Shown here piece after piece: positions 8,490-18,609 of a stretch of DNA of 64,000 bases. Source of the DNA: Ferruginibacter sp. Lineage in GTDB: Bacteria > Bacteroidota > Bacteroidia > Chitinophagales > Chitinophagaceae. The notes below the pieces were generated by a model that did no database searches, was not told the DNA's origin, and saw only the letters and a list, made by a program, of their open reading frames with translations. Numbering within the stretch: position 1 is the stretch's first letter; the number at the start of each line of letters is the position of its first letter. Location of the stretch: positions 248,001 through 312,000 of the forward strand of contig JAHBTO010000003.1 of the NCBI GenBank assembly GCA_019638525.1. The letters run 5' to 3'. The translations under genes were made by a program, and so were the position numbers.

Positions 8490-10853
8490 ATGATAAAAAA
8501 TTTTTTCAAAATAGCATTTCGTAACCTGGTACGTAAAAAAGTATTTTCTTCCATCAATATACTTGGGTTAAGTATTGGTATGGCAAGCGCATTACTTATT
8601 TTATTATGGGTGCATAATGAATTGGGCTTTGATAGGTTTTATACAAACACAAGCAGGCTTTATCAAATGTACAACCGGGATAAGTTTGAAGGCGAAATGC
8701 ATTCCTGGGGTGTCACACCTGTACCTATGGCAACGGCATTAAAAAAAGATTATCCCGAAGTGGAGGATGTGACCAGGTACAGCAATATCACATTCCTGGT
8801 TAGCAATGCTGATAAACGTTTTAACCTGCGTGGCGCTTTTGCCGACAGCAGTTTCCTGCAAATGTTTAGTTTGCCGCTCTTGCATGGCAATGCTGCAAAT
8901 AGTTTGAATTCGAATTATAATATCGTACTTACTCAAAAGCTGGCCGTTAAATTATTTGGTAACGAAAATGCCATCGGTGAAACAGTATTGATTGATAGTG
9001 TTGAAAATTTCACTGTATCGGCCGTGCTTAAAGATTTACCTAACAACACTTCCTTTGACTTTGAATACCTGCTGCCCTGGTCATTTAGAAAAAAACTTGG
9101 TTGGGATAATGACAACTGGGCAAGTAATGAAGTAAGCACATTTGTGTTACTTAAACCCGGTGCATCACAAGCTGTATTTGATAAAAAGATTGAAAACATT
9201 ACCAGGAACCATTCTAAAGAAACAACATTGGTTTTTTCGCACCCACTTAGTAGGTTACATCTTTATTCAAAAGACGACAATGGAAAATTGGTGGGCGGGC
9301 AAATTGAAACAGTAAGGTTGTTTACTATCATCGCTATTCTTATTTTGCTTATTGCCTGCATCAATTTTATGAACCTTTCAACTGCACAAAGTGAAAAGCG
9401 TGCAAAAGAAGTAGGTATAAGAAAAACAGCAGGAGCCGGGCGCAGGGGTTTGATATTTCAATTCTTCGGTGAAAGCATCCTCATCGCTTTTATCGCTTTC
9501 ATTATCGGGCTGTTTATTGTACAGCTAAGCCTGCAGGGCTTTAACCAGCTTACTGGTAAGCAACTTTTTATTGATTATGCTAACCCCTTATTTTGGCTGT
9601 TTTCGTTAGTATTCATTTTTATTACAGGATTAACTGCAGGATGCTACCCGGCATTTTACCTTTCTTCTTTTACCCCTGTAAAAGTATTAAAAGGCAGTTT
9701 CAAAAAAACAAATGCATTGGTTACACCACGAAAAGTGTTAGTGGTACTGCAGTTTTCAATTGCTATTATACTTATCATCAGTACCATCATTGTAAGTCAA
9801 CAAATAAAATTTGCACAAGACCGTGATACCGGCTACAACAAAAACAGCCTTGTTTACACATTTGTACAGGGCGATGCAGATAAAAACTATCCGCTTATCA
9901 GGCAAGAACTTTTAAGCAGTGGTTCAGCGGTATCTGTTTCAAGGTCTTCAAACCCTATTACACAAAGAAGAGGCGACAGTTGGGGGTTTTCGTGGGATGG
10001 AAGTACAGAAGCAGATAAAAAAACTGATTTTGTAAGAATGGGCACCGATGCTGGTTTTGTAAAAACAATGGGAGTTGAATTGTTGCAGGGCAGGGATATT
10101 GACATTTACAATTATCCAACCGACAGCACAGCGATACTGTTAAACGAATCGGCAGTAAAAGCCATGCATGTAAAAAAACCATTGGGTATGATAGTTAAAA
10201 ATTTTGGCGATATGCAGTTTCATGTGGTAGGTGTAGTGAAGGATTTTATATTGGAATCGCCATTTGAAAAAAAGGTAAACCCTATCATAGTCTTTGGCCC
10301 TTCGGTTGATTTTTTACAGGTGATACATTATAAACTAAACCCTTTGCAAAGTGCATCAAAGAATATTGCCATGGCCGAATCGATATTTAAAAAATATAAT
10401 CCACAAATGCCTTTTGAGTATTTTTTTGTAGATGAATCGTATGCCAAAAAATTCAAATCACAGCAACGAACAGGTAACTTATCGGCATTGTTTGCAGGCT
10501 TGTCAATTTTTATTTCGTGCCTGGGCTTGTTTGGCCTTGCCATATATATAGCCGAAAGCCGTATAAAAGAGATAGGAGTACGTAAAGTATTGGGTGCAAG
10601 TGTTACAGGTATTGCTTCATTGTTATCAAAAGATTTTTTAAAGCTGGTTTTAATTGCATTTATTATTGCTTCTCCCATTGCATGGTTTGCTATGAACAAA
10701 TGGTTGCAGGGTTACACTTATCGGATAGATATACAATGGTGGGTATTTGTTTCAGCTGGTATTTTGTCGGTACTCATTGCCTTTATTACCGTAAGTTACC
10801 AGGCTGTAAAGGCTGCCATGTCTAACCCGGTTAAAAGTTTAAGAACAGAATAA
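8490..10853 (+). CDS. FtsX/MacB-type ABC transporter permease (double module, 787 aa)
   Basis: Permease 5. I place the start at the ATG giving MIKNFFKIAFRNL, which aligns with the N-termini of all paralogs. The reading frame is open to an ATG at 8418, but those 24 codons are translated heptad repeat. Contact motifs lie near residues 306 (RAKEVGIRKTAGA) and 693 (RIKEIGVRKVLGA). The second periplasmic domain has GRDIDIYN where most copies have GRNFSKDF. The tail is NPVKSLRTE. The end of the gene (SKDFLKLV, YRIDIQWWVF) resembles permease 1. It is followed after 10 bp by permease 6, so 5 and 6 are a tight pair bracketed by the same composite spacer. Confidence 0.92.
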   Translation: MIKNFFKIAFRNLVRKKVFSSINILGLSIGMASALLILLWVHNELGFDRFYTNTSRLYQMYNRDKFEGEMHSWGVTPVPMATALKKDYPEVEDVTRYSNITFLVSNADKRFNLRGAFADSSFLQMFSLPLLHGNAANSLNSNYNIVLTQKLAVKLFGNENAIGETVLIDSVENFTVSAVLKDLPNNTSFDFEYLLPWSFRKKLGWDNDNWASNEVSTFVLLKPGASQAVFDKKIENITRNHSKETTLVFSHPLSRLHLYSKDDNGKLVGGQIETVRLFTIIAILILLIACINFMNLSTAQSEKRAKEVGIRKTAGAGRRGLIFQFFGESILIAFIAFIIGLFIVQLSLQGFNQLTGKQLFIDYANPLFWLFSLVFIFITGLTAGCYPAFYLSSFTPVKVLKGSFKKTNALVTPRKVLVVLQFSIAIILIISTIIVSQQIKFAQDRDTGYNKNSLVYTFVQGDADKNYPLIRQELLSSGSAVSVSRSSNPITQRRGDSWGFSWDGSTEADKKTDFVRMGTDAGFVKTMGVELLQGRDIDIYNYPTDSTAILLNESAVKAMHVKKPLGMIVKNFGDMQFHVVGVVKDFILESPFEKKVNPIIVFGPSVDFLQVIHYKLNPLQSASKNIAMAESIFKKYNPQMPFEYFFVDESYAKKFKSQQRTGNLSALFAGLSIFISCLGLFGLAIYIAESRIKEIGVRKVLGASVTGIASLLSKDFLKLVLIAFIIASPIAWFAMNKWLQGYTYRIDIQWWVFVSAGILSVLIAFITVSYQAVKAAMSNPVKSLRTE

Positions 10854-10863
10854 AAGTATTATT

Positions 10864-13269
10864 ATGATTAAAAACTATTTTATAACTGCATTTAGAAATT
10901 TTAAGCGTAATAAAAGTTATACTCTTTTAAATACAATGGGATTAACGGTAGGTATTGGCGCCTGTTTCTTAATTTTTTTAATTATACAGTTCGAAAGTAG
11001 CTTCGATAATTTTCATCCAAAGAAAAATAGTATATATCGCATTGGTACACAAAATTATAACGAAAATGGTTTTGATTATAATGATGGCGTTAACTTTCCG
11101 GTTGCTAATGGAATTCGTAATGATTTTCCGGAGATAAAAGAAGTGGCTTCTATAGTTAAAGAAGAAGGACAGGTAACTGTTGAAGAAGAAACCGGGCACC
11201 TAAAGAAAATGCAGGAAGATAATTTTTATTATGCTGATTCCGAATTTTTTGAAATGTTTAATTTTGGATGGATAGTTGGAAATGCAAAGACTTCCTTAAA
11301 TAATCCTAATAATGTAGTTCTTACGCAAGCTACTGCTGAAAGATATTTTGGTAACTGGAAAAATGCTGTTGGAAAAACAATAAAATATAAAAATAAAGAC
11401 CTGTATACTGTTACAGGAATTTTAAAAAACCCACCTCAAAATACCGATTTTCCATTAGCTGTTGTAGTGCCCTATTCGGCTTTACAACATACAAGTAGAA
11501 AATCCTTGCTTGAAGACTGGGTGAGTATATATGGTAATACCAATACTTTTGTTGTGTTACCTGCCACACTTAGTGTTGAAAAATTCAACAAACAATTAAA
11601 AGTGTTTGCAAAAAAACACAAACCTGCAGATTATGCCAATGATAGTTATATAGCACAACCTTTATCAGAAGTACACTTTGATGAAAGATTTGGTAATTAT
11701 AACCACCGTACTTTTAGTCATTCGCTTATTAATGTTTTATGGCTTATAGGGATATTTCTAATTGTAATTGCTTGTGTAAATTTTATTAATCTTGCTACGG
11801 CACAATCAGTTAACAGGTCAAAAGAAGTAGGTGTAAGAAAAGTTTTAGGCAGTGGCCGTAAACAGCTTGCATGGCAATTTTTAAGCGAAACAGCATTGAT
11901 AGTAATTGTTGCTGTTATATTGGCAATTGCCTTATCAATTTCACTATTGCCTTTTTTAAATAACTTTTTAGGTACTCATATCGGCATACAGGTTTTTAAA
12001 AATCCATCAACAATCTTTTTTATAGTATCTGCTGCTTTATTAGTTACTTTTTTAGCCGGTATTTACCCTGCTATCATATTATCAGGTTTTAATCCAATAA
12101 CTGCATTAAAAAGTAAAATAACTGCTAAAATGGTGGGGGGCATCACATTAAGGCGGGCTTTAGTGGTGTTGCAATTTGTAATTGCTCAAATCCTCATAAT
12201 AGGAATGTTTATTGTGGTAAGCCAAATGAATTTGTTTAAGAATACTTACCTTGGTTTTACTAAAGATAATATTATTAATGTGCCATTATTCAATGATAGT
12301 ATAAACCTTACAAAAACTGATTACCTGCGTAACCAATTGTTGAGTAACCCTGATATTAAAAACGTAAGTTTCAGTTATGGCAGCCCTTCTGATAATGGCA
12401 ACTGGACTAGTGATTTTAAATTTGACCATGCTGCAAAAGCTACCAATTTTAATGCTAATCTTAAATTTGCCGACCCCGAATATTTTAAAACTTATAACCT
12501 TCAATTTGTTGCCGGGCATGCTTATAGCAATAGTGATACAGTAAGGGAATATGTAGTAAACGAAACATTACTTTTAAAACTAGGAATCACCAATCCGCAA
12601 AAGGCTATTGGTAAACAAATTAACTTTTGGGATGAAGATATAGCCAATATTGTAGGTGTTATTAAAGATTTTAATTCTTATTCATTAAGCGAGCCAATAG
12701 TACCTGTTGTGTTAACAACAAGGAAAGAAGTTTATCGTACAATTAATATTAAAATAAGGGCTGGATCAGAAAAAACAGTTTTGCCATATATAGAAAAATT
12801 ATGGTCGGCCACATATCCTGAGAATGTTTACGATTACAAATTCCTTGATGATAAGATTGCTAACTTTTATAAACAAGAAAGCAAGTTATCTCAACTATAT
12901 AAAATTTTTGCCGTACTGGCTATTTTTATTAGTTGTCTTGGTTTGTATGGATTGGTATCTTTTATGGCAGTGCAACGTACAAAAGAAATGGGCATCCGTA
13001 AAGTGTTAGGTGCATCTGTTCGTAATATTGTATTCCTGCTTTCAAAAGAATTTACATTACTAATTGTCATCGCTTTTGCAATTGCTTCTCCCATTGCCTA
13101 TTATATAATGAACAAATGGTTGCAAAATTATAGTTACCGTATTCCTATTGGCGCTACTATCTTTTTGCTGGCAATAACTTGCTCGGTGGTTATTGCATGG
13201 TTAACAGTTGGATATAAGGCAGTAAAAGCGGCTATTGCTAACCCGGTTAAAAGTTTAAGAACGGAGTAA
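10864..13269 (+). CDS. FtsX/MacB-type ABC transporter permease (double module, 801 aa)
   Basis: Permease 6. The layout is as in its paralogs. Contact motifs are near residues 320 (RSKEVGVRKVLGS) and 706 (RTKEMGIRKVLGA). Sequence signatures GGITLRRALVV and SDTVREYVVNETL group it with permease 4, not with its immediate neighbours, so the array is a mosaic of at least two subfamilies rather than a simple serial duplication. It begins MIKNYFITAFRNF. The 10 bp gap to permease 5 argues for translation from the same transcript. Confidence 0.93.
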   Translation: MIKNYFITAFRNFKRNKSYTLLNTMGLTVGIGACFLIFLIIQFESSFDNFHPKKNSIYRIGTQNYNENGFDYNDGVNFPVANGIRNDFPEIKEVASIVKEEGQVTVEEETGHLKKMQEDNFYYADSEFFEMFNFGWIVGNAKTSLNNPNNVVLTQATAERYFGNWKNAVGKTIKYKNKDLYTVTGILKNPPQNTDFPLAVVVPYSALQHTSRKSLLEDWVSIYGNTNTFVVLPATLSVEKFNKQLKVFAKKHKPADYANDSYIAQPLSEVHFDERFGNYNHRTFSHSLINVLWLIGIFLIVIACVNFINLATAQSVNRSKEVGVRKVLGSGRKQLAWQFLSETALIVIVAVILAIALSISLLPFLNNFLGTHIGIQVFKNPSTIFFIVSAALLVTFLAGIYPAIILSGFNPITALKSKITAKMVGGITLRRALVVLQFVIAQILIIGMFIVVSQMNLFKNTYLGFTKDNIINVPLFNDSINLTKTDYLRNQLLSNPDIKNVSFSYGSPSDNGNWTSDFKFDHAAKATNFNANLKFADPEYFKTYNLQFVAGHAYSNSDTVREYVVNETLLLKLGITNPQKAIGKQINFWDEDIANIVGVIKDFNSYSLSEPIVPVVLTTRKEVYRTINIKIRAGSEKTVLPYIEKLWSATYPENVYDYKFLDDKIANFYKQESKLSQLYKIFAVLAIFISCLGLYGLVSFMAVQRTKEMGIRKVLGASVRNIVFLLSKEFTLLIVIAFAIASPIAYYIMNKWLQNYSYRIPIGATIFLLAITCSVVIAWLTVGYKAVKAAIANPVKSLRTE

Positions 13270-13438
13270 GAAATATGTTAAATAATGAATGAAAGTTTTA
13301 AGTAAAAAGTAAAAAATCAAAAGTAAAAAAAATAGAGTTATGAGTTATAAGTTATGAGTGTTTGGATGCTTGGATTTTATTCAACATCCAACATCCAACA
13401 TTCAACATATAGCATTCAAAATTCAAAATTCAAATAAA
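13270..13438 (+). repeat. Composite heptad spacer (classes D, B, C)
   Basis: Same modular order as 8329-8489: aaaagta-like units, then gagttat/aagttat units, a bridge containing gtttggatgcttgga, then attcaac/atccaac/attcaaa units to the ATG at 13439. With 8329-8489 it brackets permeases 5 and 6 in direct orientation. Confidence 0.75.
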
Positions 13439-15835
13439 ATGTTTAAAAATTATTTTAAAACGGCATTACGTAATCTTCGTAAAAATAAATTATACTCCAT
13501 CATTAATATTTTTGGATTAACGGTGGGGCTTGCTGCATGCCTGTTGATTGGTATTTATATCAACAATGAATTAAACTATGATAAGTTTAATTCAAATGCC
13601 GATAGAATTGTGAGGGTGACCATGGAATTTAAACAAGCCGAAACGGTAAATAAAGTAGCTACCACAGGAACAAAAGTGGGTCCACAGTTTAAAAGAACCT
13701 TTCCGGTTATTGAAGATTATGTTCGTACTTACATAGGTAGCAGTATTGTAAAATATGAGACTAAGATTTTTGATGAACCAAGGGTATTATATGCAGATGA
13801 CCCATTCTTTAAAATATTTTCATTTAAAATAATAGAAGGAGATGCTGCAACAGCGTTGGATGCGCCGGGTAAAGTAGTACTTACCAAATCAATGGCTGAA
13901 AAATATTTTGGTAAAGAGGATGCATTAAATAAAACACTAAATGTAAGCGGTAAGGATATGATTGTATCTGCGGTTTGCCAGGATGCCCCTCAAAACTCAC
14001 AATTGAAATTTGATTTTGTTACCCAATTTCTAAACTTAAATAATGTAAAAGAAGAAAACTGGTGGACAGCCAACTGGGTTACTTATTTATTATTGCGAGA
14101 TAAAAACAGCATACCACAACTTGAGCAGCAGGTAAATAATTATATGCAAACCCCCGCAGTGAGGGCAGAAGCCCGTTTAGATGGGAGCAATTATCTCTCT
14201 TATCACCTGGAACCATTAACCAGCGTTCATTTACATTCTTCTCTTGCCGGTTTTGAACCTAATGGCAGTATCACTTATGTGTATTTGTTTTTAATGATTG
14301 CATTACTCATTCTCATTATAGCGTGTGCTAACTATACCAATCTTGCTACTGCACAATCAACCGGCCGCAGCGGCGAAATTGGCATGCGTAAAGTGATGGG
14401 GGCAACAAAAAAACAAGTATTTACACAGTTCATCGGCGAGTCGTTTGTTATCACTTTCATTGCTGCGCTGCTGGCATTTTTATTGAGTATGTTATTAATA
14501 CCCTATTTCAATAATATTACCGGAACACAATTTGTTGTGAAAGTTTTGTTTCAGCCGGTTCCTGTGGTTTCTCTTTTTGTGTTTTGCATCCTGGTTAGTT
14601 TTTTTGCAGGTTTGTATCCTGCACTGGTACTTTCTGGTACACAAATAATTGGTGTGCTAAAAAAAGGATTCACTTTTACCGGGGGAAATAACCTGCTACG
14701 AAAAGGTTTGATTGTTGTACAGTTTTCAATTTCAATTTTTCTAATCATATATACCGTTGTCATTTTGCAGCAAATGAATTTTATGCAAACCAAAAACCTG
14801 GGGTACAATAAAAATCATGTTGTGGTATTACCCATTGGTGGAAAAATGAAAAAAGATTTTCAGAATATAAAAGAAGCAATTGAAAAAGTTCCGGGTGTAG
14901 AGGGGGTTACAGCATCTTATGAAACACCTGAATTTGTGGAATGGGGAGATGGGATAACAGCCATTGATGAAAAAGGTAAACACGAAATTTCGTTAAATGC
15001 AATGCCTGTTGACCTTGATTTTATTGGTACACTTAAAATGCAACTGGCAGCAGGACGTGATTTTCAGCAATCTGATTTTGCCATTATGGATACCAGTAAT
15101 GACTATGCAAATTACCGGCAGCCATTTATAATTAATGAAACTTTAGCAAAAAAACTTGGCTGGACACCCGAACAGGCAATTGGAAAAATTATAGATAAAG
15201 GCTCGCCGGGGCCTGTAGTAGGTGTTGTTAAGGATTTTAATTTCAGTAGCCTGCATAACCCTATTGGCCCATTGGTAATGTTCCTAAGCAGGGATTTTGC
15301 AAATAATTTTATGGTTCGTATTGCGGGGAATAATACAAAAACCACTTTAAGTAATCTTGAAAATGTTTGGAAACAACGGGTGCCTGAACGGCCATTTAAT
15401 TTTCATTTTTTAGATGATGATTATAATAATCTTTACCAGGCCGAACAAAGAACATCTGTTTTGTTTAGTGTGGCTGCGGGCCTTGCCATTATACTTGCCT
15501 GCCTTGGATTGTTTGGCCTTGCAGCTTTTACAACCGTGCAACGCACCAAAGAAATTGGTATAAGAAGAGTATTGGGTGCAACAGTAAGCGGTATTGCCAT
15601 GCTGGTATCATCAAATTTTTTAAAGTTGGTTGCTGTAGCAATTATAATTGCAGCGCCACTTGCCTGGTGGGCAGCCAACAACTGGTTGCAGGATTTTGCT
15701 TTTAGGATACCGGTGCAATTATTTGTTTTTTTAATTGCAGCAATAGTAACAATGCTAATAGCCTTTATAACCGTTAGTTTTCATTCGGTAAAAGCAGCGC
15801 TTGCAAACCCTGTGAAATCTTTGCGAACAGAGTAG
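13439..15835 (+). CDS. FtsX/MacB-type ABC transporter permease (double module, 798 aa)
   Basis: Permease 7. The start at MFKNYFKTALRNL is chosen by paralog alignment; the in-frame ATG at 13358 would add 27 residues encoded by heptad repeat. It is the most divergent member at the ATPase-contact positions: the first motif reads RSGEIGMRKVMGA near residue 312, with Gly in place of the usual Lys, and the second reads RTKEIGIRRVLGA near residue 704. It also has an unusual second periplasmic domain (GRDFQQSDFAIMDTSND) and FHSVKAALANPVKSLRTE at the end. The gene looks intact. Whether it couples to the same ATPase as the others is open. Confidence 0.92.
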   Translation: MFKNYFKTALRNLRKNKLYSIINIFGLTVGLAACLLIGIYINNELNYDKFNSNADRIVRVTMEFKQAETVNKVATTGTKVGPQFKRTFPVIEDYVRTYIGSSIVKYETKIFDEPRVLYADDPFFKIFSFKIIEGDAATALDAPGKVVLTKSMAEKYFGKEDALNKTLNVSGKDMIVSAVCQDAPQNSQLKFDFVTQFLNLNNVKEENWWTANWVTYLLLRDKNSIPQLEQQVNNYMQTPAVRAEARLDGSNYLSYHLEPLTSVHLHSSLAGFEPNGSITYVYLFLMIALLILIIACANYTNLATAQSTGRSGEIGMRKVMGATKKQVFTQFIGESFVITFIAALLAFLLSMLLIPYFNNITGTQFVVKVLFQPVPVVSLFVFCILVSFFAGLYPALVLSGTQIIGVLKKGFTFTGGNNLLRKGLIVVQFSISIFLIIYTVVILQQMNFMQTKNLGYNKNHVVVLPIGGKMKKDFQNIKEAIEKVPGVEGVTASYETPEFVEWGDGITAIDEKGKHEISLNAMPVDLDFIGTLKMQLAAGRDFQQSDFAIMDTSNDYANYRQPFIINETLAKKLGWTPEQAIGKIIDKGSPGPVVGVVKDFNFSSLHNPIGPLVMFLSRDFANNFMVRIAGNNTKTTLSNLENVWKQRVPERPFNFHFLDDDYNNLYQAEQRTSVLFSVAAGLAIILACLGLFGLAAFTTVQRTKEIGIRRVLGATVSGIAMLVSSNFLKLVAVAIIIAAPLAWWAANNWLQDFAFRIPVQLFVFLIAAIVTMLIAFITVSFHSVKAALANPVKSLRTE

Positions 15836-16019
15836 TTTTAATTATGAGTTATGAATTAAGAATTATGAATGTTGAGTTATGAATTATGAGTTATGAATGT
15901 TGAATGTTGGATGTTGAAAGTATTATTAAATAAAGTGAATTTGTTACATAACGAAAAAACGAGTAACGAAAAACGAGTAACGAGAAACGAACAACCAACA
16001 ACCAAATAATATTACCGCC
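15836..16019 (+). repeat. Composite heptad spacer (classes B, tgaatgt and E), copy 1 of ~180 bp direct repeat
   Basis: Class B units (gagttat, gaattat) pass into tgaatgt/tggatgt units, then a non-repeat block (attaaataaagtgaatttg), then acgagta/acgaaaa units (class E) and a caaccaa tract before the ATG. It is nearly identical to 18429-18609, and identity continues about 40 bp into permeases 8 and 9. The two copies are direct repeats flanking permease 8. Confidence 0.8.
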
Positions 16020-18428
16020 ATGATAAAAAATTATTTTAAAATAGCATTACGAAACCTGGTAAAAACTAAAGGATTTTCTTTTATCAATATTACAGGCTTT
16101 GCAATTGGGCTAACCTGTTTTATGCTGATTGCAGTATATGTGTTAAATGAATTAAGCTACGACAAGTATCCTGCTGATGCAAAAAATATCTACCGTGTTA
16201 ATTTGAATACTACCGGAAACGGAGAGGTTGCTGTGTATCCCAATGTAGATGTGGCTGTAGGCGAAGGAATGAAAAATGCGTTTCCAGAAATAAAAGCAAC
16301 AACAAGGCTTACACAGGCAAATGATTTTGTAAAATACGAAGACAAACAGTTTAAAGAGGAACATCTTGCTTATGTAGATTCAAATTTCCTGCAAATGTTT
16401 TCAATTCCTTTTATAGAAGGTGATGGGAATAAAGCATTGGCTGAACCTAATTGTATAGTGATTTCTAAAGCTTTTGCTAAAAAATATTTTGGAAACCAAC
16501 CTGCAATCGGTAAATCTTTAATGGTTGGTACCAATGCTGACATTTTTAAAGTAACCGGGGTTATTGATAAAGTACCAGACAATTCTCATTTTCACTTTGA
16601 TGCTTTTTTAAGCCTTACATCCCGGCAAATTAAAAGAACAACTTGGAGCAATATTGGTTTTTACACTTACCTTTTACTTAACAAGGATGTTGATCCTAAA
16701 AAACTGGAAACCAAATTTCCTCAATTGGTTGCTAAATATGTAGTACCCGAAGTACAACACGACATGGGAGTAAGCCTTGCCGAAGCACAGAAGTCGGTAA
16801 ATAATTTTGTGTTCACATTGCAGCCTCTAACTGATATTCACCTGCGTGGCAATACAAAATACGAGCTTGAACCTAACAGTGATATTCAATATATTTATAT
16901 TTTTTCGGCATTAGCAATATTTATATTACTGCTTGCTTGTGTAAATTTCACTAACTTATCAACTGCACGTGCTTTAAAAAGAGCCAGGGAAGTAGGTATA
17001 CGTAAAGTATTGGGCTCGGTTAAAAAACAATTGATATTTCAGTTCCTTATCGAATCAGTGTTGTTAACTTTTTTTGCAATGCTTTGTGCTTATGTGTTGA
17101 TATACTTTTTGCTTCCCTATTTCAATCAGTTAGCTGATAAAAATATCAGCTTTGGTTTTTTCCTGGGATACCAGTCAATAATAGTAATGCTACTTGTAAG
17201 TTGTGTAGCAGGCATATTAGCAGGTATCTATCCGGCTTTTTTCCTTTCATCGTTTAATACAATCAGGGTATTAAAAGGATCCTCCACTTCAGGTAATCAA
17301 AAAAGCCTGCTACGAAGCAGTTTAATAGTTTTCCAGTTTTTTGTTTCTGCAGCTTTAATTATTGCCACTATAGTGGTTTACCAACAGTTATCATATATGC
17401 AAAACAAAAAACTGGGTTATGATAAAGAGCAGGTTTTGATTTTACCTGATACAAGGTTATTGGGTAAAGACCAGGATGCCTTTAAACAACAACTTTTGCA
17501 GGATAGCCGTGTGTCTTCAGCAAGTATCAGTTGGGCAGTACCGGGTGGCCCTATCCGGAACGGAACAGAAATATTTCCTAAGAACAATAATGGAAATGGC
17601 GCCACTATTCATGCACATATTTTTAATGTAGATTATGATTACCTCAAAACATTAGGAATACAGGTGGTACAGGGAAGAAATTTTTCCAAAGACTTTCCAA
17701 CAGATTCATCAGGTATTGTTATTAATGAAGCTGCAGTGCGTGAACTGGGATGGACAGGCACAAATCCAATTGGTAAATCAATAGTTCGTTCAGGGCAGCA
17801 AGAGCTTACAGTTGTAGGGGTTGTTGCCGATTTTAATTATGCATCCCTAAAACAAAAAATTGCACCAATTATGTTAATGCTTGGTAGAAATTACGGTGGT
17901 ATGCTTGTTAAAATTAAATCGGATGATGTAAATGGATTTCTTAATGATTTAAAAACAAAATGGTCGTCATTTAATCCTGCCGGGCCACTTAGCTATAATT
18001 TTTTGGATGATAATTTTGCCAAATTATATTCCAGTGAACAGAAAACTCAACAAATTTTTACTGCTTTTGCAATAATAGCAATCATAATTGCCAGCCTTGG
18101 TTTATTTGCTCTTTCAGCTTTTGTTATTGAACAACGGTCAAAGGAAATTGGCATTCGCAAAGTACTGGGCGCCTCTGTTCAAAATGTATTCCTTTTAGTT
18201 TCAAAAGAATTTTTATTGCTGGTAGCAATTGCATTTATTTTTTCGGTACCGGTTACCTGGTGGGCAATGAATAGCTGGCTACAGGATTTTGCATATAGGA
18301 TAAATATTACCTGGTGGATTTTTGCTGCTACAGGAATTATTACTTTTTTAATTGCATTATTAACTATCAGTTTCCAGGCATTTAAAGCGGCGTTGACAAA
18401 CCCTGTTAAATCTTTAAGAACTGAGTAG
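16020..18428 (+). CDS. FtsX/MacB-type ABC transporter permease (double module, 802 aa)
   Basis: Permease 8. Starts MIKNYFKIALRNL; the first ~40 bp are nearly identical in DNA to permease 9. Contact motifs are near residues 323 (RAREVGIRKVLGS) and 708 (RSKEIGIRKVLGA). The second periplasmic domain shows GRNFSKDFPTDSSG, INEAAVRELG and VVGVVADFNYASL. It is bracketed by ~180 bp direct repeats (15836-16019 and 18429-18609). Recombination between these would remove exactly one permease plus one spacer, leaving a normal junction. The substrate is not predictable from sequence. Confidence 0.93.
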   Translation: MIKNYFKIALRNLVKTKGFSFINITGFAIGLTCFMLIAVYVLNELSYDKYPADAKNIYRVNLNTTGNGEVAVYPNVDVAVGEGMKNAFPEIKATTRLTQANDFVKYEDKQFKEEHLAYVDSNFLQMFSIPFIEGDGNKALAEPNCIVISKAFAKKYFGNQPAIGKSLMVGTNADIFKVTGVIDKVPDNSHFHFDAFLSLTSRQIKRTTWSNIGFYTYLLLNKDVDPKKLETKFPQLVAKYVVPEVQHDMGVSLAEAQKSVNNFVFTLQPLTDIHLRGNTKYELEPNSDIQYIYIFSALAIFILLLACVNFTNLSTARALKRAREVGIRKVLGSVKKQLIFQFLIESVLLTFFAMLCAYVLIYFLLPYFNQLADKNISFGFFLGYQSIIVMLLVSCVAGILAGIYPAFFLSSFNTIRVLKGSSTSGNQKSLLRSSLIVFQFFVSAALIIATIVVYQQLSYMQNKKLGYDKEQVLILPDTRLLGKDQDAFKQQLLQDSRVSSASISWAVPGGPIRNGTEIFPKNNNGNGATIHAHIFNVDYDYLKTLGIQVVQGRNFSKDFPTDSSGIVINEAAVRELGWTGTNPIGKSIVRSGQQELTVVGVVADFNYASLKQKIAPIMLMLGRNYGGMLVKIKSDDVNGFLNDLKTKWSSFNPAGPLSYNFLDDNFAKLYSSEQKTQQIFTAFAIIAIIIASLGLFALSAFVIEQRSKEIGIRKVLGASVQNVFLLVSKEFLLLVAIAFIFSVPVTWWAMNSWLQDFAYRINITWWIFAATGIITFLIALLTISFQAFKAALTNPVKSLRTE

Positions 18429-18609
18429 TTTTAATTATGTGTTATGAATTAAGAATTATGAATGATGAATGTTGAATTATGAATGTTGGATGTTAGATGT
18501 TGAATGTATTATTAAATAAAGTGAATTTGTAACATAACGAAAAAACGAGTAACGAATAACGAGTAACGAATAACAATCAAACAACCAACAACCAATTAAT
18601 ATTACCGCC
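18429..18609 (+). repeat. Composite heptad spacer, copy 2 of ~180 bp direct repeat
   Basis: Second copy of 15836-16019, with the same block order: class B, tgaatgt-like units, attaaataaagtgaatttg, acgagta/acgaata units, caaccaa tract, attaccgcc before the ATG. Differences are mainly single substitutions and some changes in unit composition. Confidence 0.8.

Noticed and set aside
15836..16019. CRISPR array
   Set aside because: Units are 7 nt, degenerate and without unique spacers; no cas genes in the window.
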